Notes: a model not told the origin generated them from the sequence alone. DNA of 16,154 nt from Bacillota bacterium (GCA_023409435.1 JAEYHP010000063.1:1-16154); one strand, 5' to 3'; shown: positions 8,936 through 15,618, counted from the first letter of the stretch. Program-made: numbers and translations.

Positions 8936-10663
8936 ATGAAAGAGCTTTTGTTAGGCAACGAAGCGATCGCCCGCGGCATATATGAAGCGGGAGCGCGCGT
9001 CACGTCCGCCTATCCCGGAACGCCCAGCACCGAAATCAATGAGGCCGTTGCCGGTTACGATTGCATATATTCCGAATGGGCGCCCAACGAAAAGGTAGCC
9101 GTGGAGGTCGCGTTCGGCGCATCTTTAGGCGGCGCGCGCAGCATGGCCTGCATGAAGCATGTTGGCCTCAACGTCGCGGCGGACCCGCTGTTCACTTCCT
9201 CCTATACCGGCGTAACCGCGGGCATGGTTATCGTGGTGGCGGACGATCCGGGCATGCATTCCTCCCAGGACGAGCAGGATACCCGCATGCTTTGCCGCGC
9301 CGCGCACGTACCCGTGCTGGACCCTTCCAACTCCCAGGAATGCAAGGATTTCACGAAGCTCGCGTTTGAGCTGAGCGAAACATACGATACCCCCGTAATC
9401 GTCCGCGTGACGACGCGCATCGCCCACGCCCGCTCGGCGGTGGAGCTTATGGACCGGGAAGAGCGGGAGCTTTTGCCCTATGTGAAACGGCCGGAAAAAT
9501 ACCTGACCGTTCCTTCCAACATGCAAAAGCGGCATGTTTTTGTGGAAGCGCGGGAAAAGCGCCTCAGCACAGACGCATGTACGCTGCCCGTCAACCGTAT
9601 CGAATGGGCGGATAAAAGTATTGGCGTGGTCACGAGCGGTGCGGCCTACAACTATGTAAAGGAAGCGTTGCCCGAAGCTTCCGTATTGAAGCTGGGGCTC
9701 GCTTACCCGCTGCCAGAAAAACTTATCCGCGAATTTGCCGCGGGCGTCGATATGCTCTATGTCGTAGAGGATATGGAGCCGTTCTTTGAGGACGCAATAA
9801 AAGCCATGGGTATCCCCTGCTCCGGCAAGGATAAAACCGGCGTGCAGGGCGAGCTATTTATAAGGAAAATCACGGCCAAATTTGCGGGAGCCCCCGAACC
9901 GGGTCCTTCTCAGACCGAGGACGTCCCCGTAAGGCCGCCCGTGTTATGCCCCGGCTGCCCGCACCGCGGACTGTTCTATGTGTTGAGCAAGCTGAAGCTG
10001 ACCGTCCATTCGGACATCGGCTGCTATTCTTTGGGCGCGAACGCGCCGCTCAACGCCGCAGACTCCTGCCTGTGCATGGGCGCTTCCATCGGCATGGCGC
10101 ACGGCATGGAAAAGGCGCGCGGCAAGGAAAGCGCCAAAAAGATGGTCGGCGTGCTGGGGGACAGCACGTTCGCCCACAGCGGCATGACGGGCTTATTGAA
10201 CATGGTATATAACCAGTCCGTAGGCACCATCATTATAGCGGACAACGCCATCACAGGCATGACGGGGCACCAGAACAACCCCGTCAACGGCCTGGATATC
10301 CACGGCAAGACCGCCCCGCAATTAAACCTTGAAAAATTCTGCGAGGCGCTGGGCATAAAGCATGTGACAGTCGTAGATCCCTTTGACGTGAAGCTCCTGG
10401 AAAAGACTCTGCGCGAGGAAACCGCGCGCGAGGAGCTTTCCGTCATCATAGCCCGGAGGCCCTGCGCGCTCATCATCAAGCCCACTAAAGTAAAATACTT
10501 CAGCGACCCCGCGAAGTGCAAGAACTGCGGCATGTGCATGAAGATTGGCTGCCCGGCCATCAACAAGACGCAGACAGGCGTGTGGGTGGACCCCACGCAG
10601 TGCGTGGGCTGCGGGCTGTGCGCCAAAGTCTGCCCGTTCGGCGCGCTTGGGCCGGTTGAATAA
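8936..10663 (+). CDS. iorA: Indolepyruvate:ferredoxin oxidoreductase, alpha subunit
   Basis: 575 residues from the ATG at 8936, chosen by GGAGG six bases upstream and the family start MKELLLGNEAIARG. The enzyme oxidatively decarboxylates aryl pyruvates (from aromatic amino-acid transamination) to aryl-acetyl-CoA with CoA and ferredoxin, and needs thiamine diphosphate. Visible parts: the N-terminal pyrimidine-binding domain with AYPGTPSTEI and Glu57, the diphosphate-binding GVLGDSTFAHSG, IADNAITGMTGHQ, and a C-terminal ferredoxin domain with two cysteine sets, C528/531/534/539 and C556/559/562/566. The first set is C-x2-C-x2-C-x4-C, as is usual in IorA. Cytoplasmic; partner is iorB, 192 bp downstream. 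Confidence 0.96.
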   Translation: MKELLLGNEAIARGIYEAGARVTSAYPGTPSTEINEAVAGYDCIYSEWAPNEKVAVEVAFGASLGGARSMACMKHVGLNVAADPLFTSSYTGVTAGMVIVVADDPGMHSSQDEQDTRMLCRAAHVPVLDPSNSQECKDFTKLAFELSETYDTPVIVRVTTRIAHARSAVELMDREERELLPYVKRPEKYLTVPSNMQKRHVFVEAREKRLSTDACTLPVNRIEWADKSIGVVTSGAAYNYVKEALPEASVLKLGLAYPLPEKLIREFAAGVDMLYVVEDMEPFFEDAIKAMGIPCSGKDKTGVQGELFIRKITAKFAGAPEPGPSQTEDVPVRPPVLCPGCPHRGLFYVLSKLKLTVHSDIGCYSLGANAPLNAADSCLCMGASIGMAHGMEKARGKESAKKMVGVLGDSTFAHSGMTGLLNMVYNQSVGTIIIADNAITGMTGHQNNPVNGLDIHGKTAPQLNLEKFCEALGIKHVTVVDPFDVKLLEKTLREETAREELSVIIARRPCALIIKPTKVKYFSDPAKCKNCGMCMKIGCPAINKTQTGVWVDPTQCVGCGLCAKVCPFGALGPVE

Positions 10664-10674
10664 TAACCGCCAAG

Positions 10675-10825
10675 CCCACACCTCAGGGGGTGTGGGGGAT
10701 CGCAATCCCACACGCTTCCAATCAAATCTGACGACATGCGCTTCAGATTTGCGAAAAAAGTGCGTGAAAGCGCACTTTTAACCCACGGGAAACCCGCTGA
10801 TAAAGTCCGCAGGACTTTTCAGCGG
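10675..10825. repeat. Modular palindromic intergenic element, copy A
   Basis: Four stacked hairpins fill the iorA-iorB gap: (1) CCCACACC 10675-10682 with GGTGTGGG 10689-10696; (2) AAATCTGA 10724-10731 with TCAGATTT 10743-10750; (3) AAAAGTGCG 10756-10764 with CGCACTTTT 10771-10779; (4) CCGCTGA plus AAAGTCC (10794-10808) with GGACTTT plus TCAGCGG (10812-10825), one bulged T. GTGTGGG at 10690-10696 can also pair with CCCACAC at 10707-10713, so two folds compete. Units 2-4 and the stretch GTGGGGGATCG recur in copy B, and the core of unit 2 recurs inverted in copy C. It lies inside an operon, so it would be transcribed. Confidence 0.85.
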
Positions 10826-10855
10826 CCATTTAGACAGGATGGAGGCTAACTCTTT

Positions 10856-11440
10856 ATGATAGGAATCGTGATCGTCGGCGTGGGCGGGCAGGGGACGCTG
10901 CTCGCCAGCAAAATCCTTGGCCATATTGCTTTGCAGCATGGCTATGATGTGCGGGTGAGCGAAGTGCACGGTATGAGCCAGCGTGGCGGAAGCGTGGTAA
11001 CATACGTGCGCATGAGCGATACGGAGCCGGTGTACTCCACTTTGGTCGAGCAGGAACAGGCGGATGTCGTGCTCGCGTTTGAAAAGCTGGAGGCGCTGCG
11101 TGCGCTGCCGTATGTAAAGCCGGTGACGGGCACCGTCATCGTCAATACGCAGCAGATCCTGCCCATGCCGGTGATTACGGGGGCGGCCGTGTACCCGGAC
11201 GATGCGGTTTCGCGCATTCAGGCTGCCGCCCCGCACACCGTAGCGCTGGACGCCACGGTGATCGCAACGGAATGCGGCACGCACAAGGCGGCAAACGTGG
11301 TGCTGCTGGGCGTGCTGGCAAAAAAACTTCCCTTCCCGCGGGAGGCCTGGATGGAGGCGCTTTCGGCTACCGTAAAGCCGCAGTTTTTGGATATCAACAA
11401 GGCCGCGTTTGACAGAGGATACGCCTACGCCGGGGAATAG
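10856..11440 (+). CDS. iorB: Indolepyruvate:ferredoxin oxidoreductase, beta subunit
   Basis: 194 residues, the usual size of the gamma-domain subunit. It opens with the family motif IVGVGGQGTLLASKIL and carries SEVHGMSQRGGSVVTYVR (40s-50s), typical of the 2-oxoacid:ferredoxin oxidoreductase catalytic-domain family. It forms the active enzyme with IorA. A GGAGG site lies ten bases before the ATG, just after repeat copy A. A strong terminator follows. No phenylacetate-CoA ligase (paaK), a common third gene, is next to it. Confidence 0.95.
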   Translation: MIGIVIVGVGGQGTLLASKILGHIALQHGYDVRVSEVHGMSQRGGSVVTYVRMSDTEPVYSTLVEQEQADVVLAFEKLEALRALPYVKPVTGTVIVNTQQILPMPVITGAAVYPDDAVSRIQAAAPHTVALDATVIATECGTHKAANVVLLGVLAKKLPFPREAWMEALSATVKPQFLDINKAAFDRGYAYAGE

Positions 11441-11468
11441 CAGCCTTTTTCCGGCGGAATAACGATTG

Positions 11469-11500
11469 AATGACGCATGCGTTTGTATGCGTCATTTTTT
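11469..11500 (+). terminator. Intrinsic terminator of iorAB
   Basis: Perfect 10-bp stem AATGACGCAT (11469-11478) with ATGCGTCATT (11487-11496), 8-base loop, followed by a run of T to 11500. It begins 28 bp after the iorB stop. Confidence 0.92.
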
Positions 11501-11503
11501 AGT

Positions 11504-11607
11504 CGACAAAGTGGCGGTTGCACTTTGTCGAGTTTCTCCGTGCTGGGCTGACGTAGCAGCCCAGTACGCAAGGTGTCCCATCTGACGCGCATGTCGTCAG
11601 ATGGGAC
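11504..11607. repeat. Modular palindromic intergenic element, copy C
   Basis: Three perfect hairpins directly after the iorB terminator: CGACAAAGTG (11504-11513) with CACTTTGTCG (11521-11530); CTGGGCTG (11543-11550) with CAGCCCAG (11557-11564); and a 13-bp stem GTCCCATCTGACG (11575-11587) with CGTCAGATGGGAC (11595-11607). The core of the last one, 11580-11602, equals the reverse complement of the matching hairpin core in copy A at all but one of 23 positions. A further imperfect nested palindrome (GGACA and GGAGCG at 11645-11658 with CGCTCC and TGTCC at 11670-11686) may extend the element toward 11688. Confidence 0.75.
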
Positions 11608-11678
11608 GGATTTTAAGGCGTTTCCTGTTTCTGCTTCGTTGGCGGGACAGACGGAGCGGCCCGCCATGTCGCTCCTCA

Positions 11679-11706
11679 TTGTGTCCGCGATTACGTATGA
11701 TATAAT
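11679..11706 (+). promoter_or_regulatory. Promoter of the alpha/beta hydrolase gene
   Basis: Perfect -10 TATAAT at 11701-11706, with TTGTGT at 11679-11684 as -35 and a 16-bp spacer. The start point would be near 11713, about 40 bases before the ATG at 11752. No regulator site is obvious, though the -35 lies in the edge of an imperfect palindrome. Confidence 0.7.
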
Positions 11707-11751
11707 AAATGGAAGTTATAATCCTTTATCAATCCACCGGGGCAATGGCAT

Positions 11752-12702
11752 ATGAAACTGAAAAATCACCTTGTCTATCGGATGCTTCAGAGCTGGGAAG
11801 AGCGGGACAAAAAAGTCCTTTCCGCCCAGCCGCTTCCCTGCGGCGTCACCGCTTTATGCGATATCCCGTATGCGGACGACGGGGAAACGGGCCATCTGCT
11901 CGATATCTATTTCCCGGAAGAGGCGGAGGGGAAGCTGCCCGTTGTCATCGACATCCACGGCGGCGGTTTTGTGTATGGGGATAAGGAACTCAACAGGTTG
12001 TTCGGTTACCACATTGCAAAACGTGGCTACACTGTGTTCAACCTGAATTACCGCCTCGCATCGGATGCTGTAAAAGTGCCGGGGCAGGTTCAGGATATCA
12101 TGCGGGCGCTGCGCTTTATACAGGAGCATATCAAAGACTACCCCGCAGATGAAACCCAGGTGTTTCTGATGGGCGAATCGGCGGGCGGCGTGCTTGCCGT
12201 TATGGCGGCCTTGCTGTTAAAAAGCCCGCGGCTGCGGAAACTATTCAATACGCCGGAAACCGGCCTGAATATTAAGGCTTTAGCCATATTTTGCGGGATG
12301 ATGCGCTTTGACGCAAAGTCCATCGGATACCGAGGCATGCGCTCCATGTGCTTCGAAAAGGGATATCAAAAGCAAGACATTTACCGGAACATGATTTTTG
12401 ATCAGCTTCCGGAAATGGCCCTGCTTCCGCCCGTCTTTCTTTCCACCAGCCAGGAAGACGAGTTAAAGAGCATGACGCTGGACTTTTTGCGGACGCTTCA
12501 GAAAAACAAAATACCATGTCAGCTCAAATGCTTTCCAAAAGGGCAGCAAAAAAGGCTTGGCCACATATTCGCCATTCTGCATCCGGGCTATGAGGAAAGC
12601 ATTGAATTGATTGAGGAGATGCTTGCGTTTTTCACAAAACATGGCGCCAACAAAGATAACTCCGGAGGCGTGGGGGATCGTAACAAGTCCCCGGGGTTCT
12701 AA
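11752..12702 (+). CDS. Alpha/beta hydrolase (HSL / BD-FAE-like esterase)
   Basis: 316 residues, no signal peptide, so cytoplasmic. The oxyanion motif HGGGFVYG (69-76) and the nucleophile elbow GESAGG (141-146, Ser143) place it in the hormone-sensitive-lipase-like group. Asp236 (STSQEDE) and His271 (LGHIF) complete a likely Ser-Asp-His triad. It probably hydrolyses small carboxyl esters; the substrate is not shown by the sequence. It has its own promoter and only a weak ribosome site (GGGG). Oddity: the last 13 or so residues (SGGVGDRNKSPGF) and the stop codon lie inside repeat copy B, so the native 3' end was probably replaced by the repeat. Confidence 0.88.
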   Translation: MKLKNHLVYRMLQSWEERDKKVLSAQPLPCGVTALCDIPYADDGETGHLLDIYFPEEAEGKLPVVIDIHGGGFVYGDKELNRLFGYHIAKRGYTVFNLNYRLASDAVKVPGQVQDIMRALRFIQEHIKDYPADETQVFLMGESAGGVLAVMAALLLKSPRLRKLFNTPETGLNIKALAIFCGMMRFDAKSIGYRGMRSMCFEKGYQKQDIYRNMIFDQLPEMALLPPVFLSTSQEDELKSMTLDFLRTLQKNKIPCQLKCFPKGQQKRLGHIFAILHPGYEESIELIEEMLAFFTKHGANKDNSGGVGDRNKSPGF

Positions 12703-12946
12703 AATCGATTCACAGGATCGATTTTTGGTTCTCGCGAGCCATCGAACCCGCTTCCCTGCGGGAAGCCCCGCAGTTCAATCAAATCTGACGATTGGTTGTG
12801 CAGCTTTAGCTGCACATCATTCCTTGTAGAGTACCCGAATGTGCCATTCGGGTGCATGCGCGTCAGATTTACGGAAAAAAGTGCATGAAAGCGCTTTTTT
12901 AACATATGGGAACCCGTTGACAGAGTCCGCAGGACTGTGTCAACGG
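12660..12946. repeat. Modular palindromic intergenic element, copy B (expanded)
   Basis: Begins inside the hydrolase gene and holds a row of hairpins: GGGGA/TCCCC (12673-12692); AAAATCGAT/ATCGATTTT (12701-12725); GCTTCCC/GGGAAGC (12750-12766), which competes with CTGCGGG/CCCGCAG (12756-12773); an outer pair AAATCTGACG/CGTCAGATTT (12781-12790, 12861-12870) enclosing TGTGCAGCT/AGCTGCACA (12797-12816) and ACCCGAAT/ATTCGGGT (12833-12853); AAAAAAGTGC/GCGCTTTTTT (12875-12900, one G-U); CCGTTGACA plus AGTCC with GGACT plus TGTCAACGG (12914-12946). Relative to copy A it has extra hairpins inserted at two points, while the flanking shared blocks stay aligned. Confidence 0.85.
12875..12900 (+). terminator. 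Possible terminator unit inside repeat copy B
   Basis: The AAAAAAGTGC/GCGCTTTTTT hairpin ends in six T and lies downstream of the hydrolase stop, so it could end that transcript. The equivalent unit in copy A has only four T and lies within the iorAB operon. Confidence 0.5.
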
Positions 12947-12954
12947 CGTAAAAA

Positions 12955-12991
12955 GCCCGCATGCAGCCTACATGCGGGCATTGGTTTTTTT
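12955..12991. terminator. Bidirectional intrinsic terminator
   Basis: Stem GCCCGCATG (12955-12963) with CATGCGGGC (12971-12979), loop of seven. On the plus strand a T run follows at 12985-12991; on the minus strand the stem is followed by TTTTT. It separates the hydrolase from the convergent small gene that ends at 13001. Confidence 0.85.
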
Positions 12992-13000
12992 GTTTTTTCT

Positions 13001-13279
13001 TCAGCGGGTGCAGGAGCTGTTAAGTATTTCTCTCACTCTCTTGGGGTCGGACGGTAAGTTGCACCATGCAGCTTCCGGGCCGCATTCGGCGACAAAGATG
13101 GTATCTTCCGGGTTTGAAAATTCGCGCAGCTTATCTCTCAACTCTACGGCGCTGCAGCGGGTTTCCACGAGCCAGGCGTTACGCGCAACCTGGGCGCAGG
13201 GCATGGAGCCAAGGCAACGCAAAAATTCTTCGCTGGGCGATTCGTTCCGGCAGCCGCTAAAACACACAATTTTTGCCAT
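13001..13279 (-). CDS. Small protein resembling the Cas2-fold 'SinR-like' family
   Basis: 92 residues. The ATG at 13279 is chosen by GGGAGG eight bases upstream; the longer frame to 13312 runs across that site. The middle and end (AWLVET at 35-40, AVELRDKLREF, DTIFVAECGPEAAWCNL at 59-75) follow the pattern W-L-(I/V)-x-T ... (I/L)-R-D-x-L ... D-x-(I/L)-x-V-x-x-x-x-x-E-A-A-W of small proteins often labelled 'SinR family', which I recall as having a Cas2/VapD-like ferredoxin fold. This is recognition by pattern, not by search. Five cysteines are unusual for the size. No CRISPR array or other cas gene is in the window. Function unknown. Monocistronic, with a shared terminator downstream. Confidence 0.7.
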   Translation of the reverse strand: MAKIVCFSGCRNESPSEEFLRCLGSMPCAQVARNAWLVETRCSAVELRDKLREFSNPEDTIFVAECGPEAAWCNLPSDPKRVREILNSSCTR

Positions 13280-13456
13280 ATGGGTTTCCTCCCGTAATTT
13301 GCGGCGGAGCATATTTTTGATTGCCGCATTCTAACATTAGTATATGCGGGAGTTTTGGGAATGGGATTGTGCAGAAGCAAAAAATACCCCTCTTTCGGCC
13401 TAAATCCGGAAGGCATTACATACAATGCAGTACCTGCTTATTAGGAGGATATTGGC

Positions 13457-14017
13457 ATGGCTTTTTCGCCAACCTCGTCTCAATATCTGCTCAATCAGGT
13501 TGCGCTTTCCAATTCCATCCGCAGGCTATGGGTGGACAATAACCAATGGACAAGGGCGCTGATTTATAGCATCTTGTTCGATCAGGGCGACCGCGAGGCG
13601 CTGATTGCGCGCTTAAGGCAAAACGCGGACGACTTTGCCACCATATTCTCGCAGTTTTACGGGCAGCAGGCGGCCGACCAGATCAGGCGTTTTATCAACA
13701 ACGACCGGGAAGCAACCATCCGCCTCATCGAGGCGTATAAAAGCAACGACGCACAGGCCATCCACAATGCCCGCGAATCCTTGTATGCGAACGCAAATGA
13801 AATTTCAAGCTATCTTTCGCGCATCAACCGGTATCTGGATATGCCGACCTTGCAGGTGATGTTTCAAGAGATGATCAATTTGATGGAATATGAAATCGTG
13901 CTTATCCGCGACGGGCAGTATGACGAGAGCATCAAACAGCACGACGAACTGATGAACCAGGCGTATAAGCTTTCGGATGAACTGACGTATGGAATTCTCA
14001 AACAGTTTTCGGTCTAA
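13457..14017 (+). CDS. Helical-bundle protein of unknown function
   Basis: 186 residues, almost certainly all alpha-helical, no signal peptide or membrane helix. AGGAGG lies eight bases before the ATG. I recognise the pattern of an uncharacterised Firmicute family: an opening L-W-x(5)-W-T-R (24-33), R-L-x-x-N-x-x-D-F near 52-60, F-Y-G at 67-69, an A-N-A-N-E-I segment at 111-116, and a closing M-E-Y-E-...-D-G-x-Y-D-...-I-x-K-Q-F-x-V end. Homologues are sometimes mislabelled as acetylglutamate kinase in automated annotation; none of that enzyme's motifs is present. Two related four-helix halves are likely. TACAAT at 13421-13426 may be its -10, with no good -35. Role not known. Confidence 0.8.
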   Translation: MAFSPTSSQYLLNQVALSNSIRRLWVDNNQWTRALIYSILFDQGDREALIARLRQNADDFATIFSQFYGQQAADQIRRFINNDREATIRLIEAYKSNDAQAIHNARESLYANANEISSYLSRINRYLDMPTLQVMFQEMINLMEYEIVLIRDGQYDESIKQHDELMNQAYKLSDELTYGILKQFSV

Positions 14018-14038
14018 ATGCAGAACAAGCGGCATAAC

Positions 14039-14069
14039 GAAAAACAGCATCCCGCCATGGGGCGCTGTT
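14039..14069 (-). terminator. Intrinsic terminator of the YjdF-like gene
   Basis: Read on the minus strand: AACAGC (14069-14064) pairs with GCTGTT (14048-14043), with CCC/GGG inside and a small internal mismatch, then a T run (TTTTTCGTT). It begins seven bases after the stop at 14076. Confidence 0.65.
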
Positions 14070-14075
14070 GTAAAA

Positions 14076-14621
14076 TCATGAGAACAGAAAGAAATACGCG
14101 AATACGCCCGCAAGCAGGGAACCGATGAGGTTACCCATCATGTCCGTGTCGGTATCCTTGAGGCCTCTTTGCGCGCTGGTGCCCTTCTTTTTGTCGATGG
14201 AGGCTTCTATCAGCTCAAATAGCTCCCCCAGCGCCATGCCCACAGTAAACACAAACAGGGACTGGAACGCACGGCTTCCGCCCGTTTCAAACAGATTTTT
14301 GATGAGGCAATAGACGAACAGCGCAAACGAAAACGATCCGTAGGCGTGCAGGTAACGGTCAAACACCTTGGAGCGGTTGTACAGATCCAGATAATACCCG
14401 CAAAAGCAATTGATGAATACCGCCAGCATGGCAAGCAATGTGATGTAAGGCGGTACGGAGAACGCGAATATCCAAATAACCAGGAATGCCAGCGTAAACA
14501 CAATATACGCGGACAGCGCGGCCTTTGCGGGTTGCTTCTGTCCTTTTTTATTGAGCGCAACGGCAGCGTAGAGCACAAACGCCGAAAATACCGCAAACAC
14601 GATGATAAGCCAAATGGGCAT
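14076..14621 (-). CDS. YjdF/DUF2238-like membrane protein
   Basis: 181 residues with about six membrane helices (near 2-22, 36-55, 57-75, 95-111, 120-138, 162-180). The soluble loops carry the pattern of the E. coli YjdF family: F-D-R-Y-L-H (87-92, compare Y-D-K-x-G-H), G-E-L-F-E-L-I-E (132-139), and Q-R-G-L-K-D-T-D-T-D-M (151-161, compare the Q-G-D-x-W-D-T-x-x-D-M of YjdF). The conserved acidic residues sit at membrane ends. The family's function is not established. GCAGG lies eight bases before the ATG. It is downstream of the TAC operon on the same strand, with a weak terminator between. Confidence 0.75.
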   Translation of the reverse strand: MPIWLIIVFAVFSAFVLYAAVALNKKGQKQPAKAALSAYIVFTLAFLVIWIFAFSVPPYITLLAMLAVFINCFCGYYLDLYNRSKVFDRYLHAYGSFSFALFVYCLIKNLFETGGSRAFQSLFVFTVGMALGELFELIEASIDKKKGTSAQRGLKDTDTDMMGNLIGSLLAGVFAYFFLFS

Positions 14622-14691
14622 GACAAGGCCTGCTTTCGTTTTTGCTTAGAGTATGTGGATAAGATTTGATTTATACAAAGAACGCAGGTTA

Positions 14692-14724
14692 AAGGCAAAG
14701 CCCCGCCGTGATGGTAGCGGAGCT
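14692..14724 (-). terminator. Weak intrinsic terminator after the secB-like gene
   Basis: Read on the minus strand: AGCTCCGC (14724-14717) pairs with GCGGGGCT (14706-14699) with one U-G, followed by TTTGCCTTT. It lies just after the stop at 14731. The interrupted T run makes it a modest terminator. Confidence 0.5.
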
Positions 14725-14730
14725 GAATTC

Positions 14731-15135
14731 TTATTTATCTAATTTAATATCCTCAACAACTTCAGCTATATCCTCAGGTCCTAAATTGGGCAGGATTAGA
14801 GGAGGAAGATAAGAAAAGGAAGTAATGACACCTATCCCTGTATGTGCATAAGGATATAGAGTTTCTATTGCTTGTTTGCTAGCCTCATCCTTTTCTATTA
14901 TTGCATCGCTTGTATATTCCCCTTCAACAATAATTTTCACTTCGAATTTTGCTTCAGGGTTAGTACTATTTACAAATAGAGATAAACTGCAAATCCATAA
15001 ATGCTTCTTGCTATTATATTTAGAACTTATATCAAATGTATTTTCTAAACTAATCTTTGCCTCCTTATCTTGAGGTATATCATTGACTATGGATAGTTCT
15101 TTAACATGGTATCTCACTAGCGATAAATTTTTCAT
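14731..15135 (-). CDS. SecB-like chaperone of a toxin-antitoxin-chaperone operon
   Basis: 134 residues. Two SecB signatures are visible. The first strand reads LVRYHVKELSIVN (6-18), compare R-I-Y-x-K-D-x-S-F-E in SecB. The late helix and following loop, LYPYAHTGIGVITS (93-106) then PPLILPNL (111-118), compare L-F-P-Y-A-R-x-x-I-x-x-L-V and the P-x-L-N-L-x-P-V-N end. Between them are strands such as KFEVKIIVEGEYT (63-75). SecB is a tetrameric export chaperone of proteobacteria; solitary homologues in other bacteria are often tied to toxin-antitoxin pairs, as with Rv1957 of M. tuberculosis. It starts 12 bp after hicB, its AAGGAG site overlapping the hicB stop. It probably holds the HicB tail and protects HicB. 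Confidence 0.8.
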   Translation of the reverse strand: MKNLSLVRYHVKELSIVNDIPQDKEAKISLENTFDISSKYNSKKHLWICSLSLFVNSTNPEAKFEVKIIVEGEYTSDAIIEKDEASKQAIETLYPYAHTGIGVITSFSYLPPLILPNLGPEDIAEVVEDIKLDK

Positions 15136-15147
15136 TACTATGTCTCC

Positions 15148-15618
15148 TTAATTTACAAATTCAAACTTGCTTATATAATGTAAGTCATATGGGAATCGGC
15201 GAATCTCTTCTGACTTCCGGGGTTTTGTTGTTTCACTTTGAATAGCAGACTTCGCCTCATCAATAATTGCCCTAAATTGAGTACAGCAATTTTTCTCTAC
15301 TATGGCATCATTAACATATTGATTAAGGCTAATATTTTCTTGCTTAGCTGAAACGGCGGCCTGCTTATGAACAGAGGGCGAAGTGCGGACTAAAAATTTC
15401 CCACTATACTCTTGAGGTTGCACAATTACTGGTGTAGGAATAGGCATGCCAAGTTCTTCCGCCGTATCTAACCAGTCAGCCTCAACCTCTTCAAATAAAG
15501 ATAATGCCTCCTGCATGGTGTCACCTTGCGCAACGCAACCTTTTAACGTAGCGCTTTCCGCCACCCAAAAAACATGATCATCTACCTGCTTTTGATAAAC
15601 TGAAAATGGATGTTTCAT
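15148..15618 (-). CDS. hicB: HicB-family antitoxin with extended C-terminus
   Basis: 156 residues. The N-terminal part (about 1-66) has the HicB partial RNase-H-like fold pattern: F-W-V-A-E-x-x-x-L-x-G-C-x-A-x-G-D-T-x-x-E-A-L (17-39). A ribbon-helix-helix DNA-binding segment follows (72-109: SGKFLVRTSPSVHKQAA, then SLNQYVNDAI). After that comes an unusual tail of about 46 residues (110-156) ending RRFPYDLHYISKFEFVN, rich in aromatics. HicB blocks HicA and usually represses its own operon. Its ATG overlaps the hicA stop (ATGA) and has a perfect GGAGG. The tail is the candidate chaperone-binding region. Confidence 0.88.
   Translation of the reverse strand: MKHPFSVYQKQVDDHVFWVAESATLKGCVAQGDTMQEALSLFEEVEADWLDTAEELGMPIPTPVIVQPQEYSGKFLVRTSPSVHKQAAVSAKQENISLNQYVNDAIVEKNCCTQFRAIIDEAKSAIQSETTKPRKSEEIRRFPYDLHYISKFEFVN

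Noticed and set aside
11425..11679. Minus-strand 84-codon open frame
   Set aside because: It runs across the iorB terminator and repeat copy C, has no convincing ribosome site, and its composition reflects the palindromes.
10675..12946. CRISPR array
   Set aside because: The repeats are few, unequal in length, self-complementary and not separated by uniform spacers; no cas operon is present.
12699..12962. Minus-strand 87-codon open frame
   Set aside because: It is contained in repeat copy B and a terminator; palindromic DNA stays open by chance.
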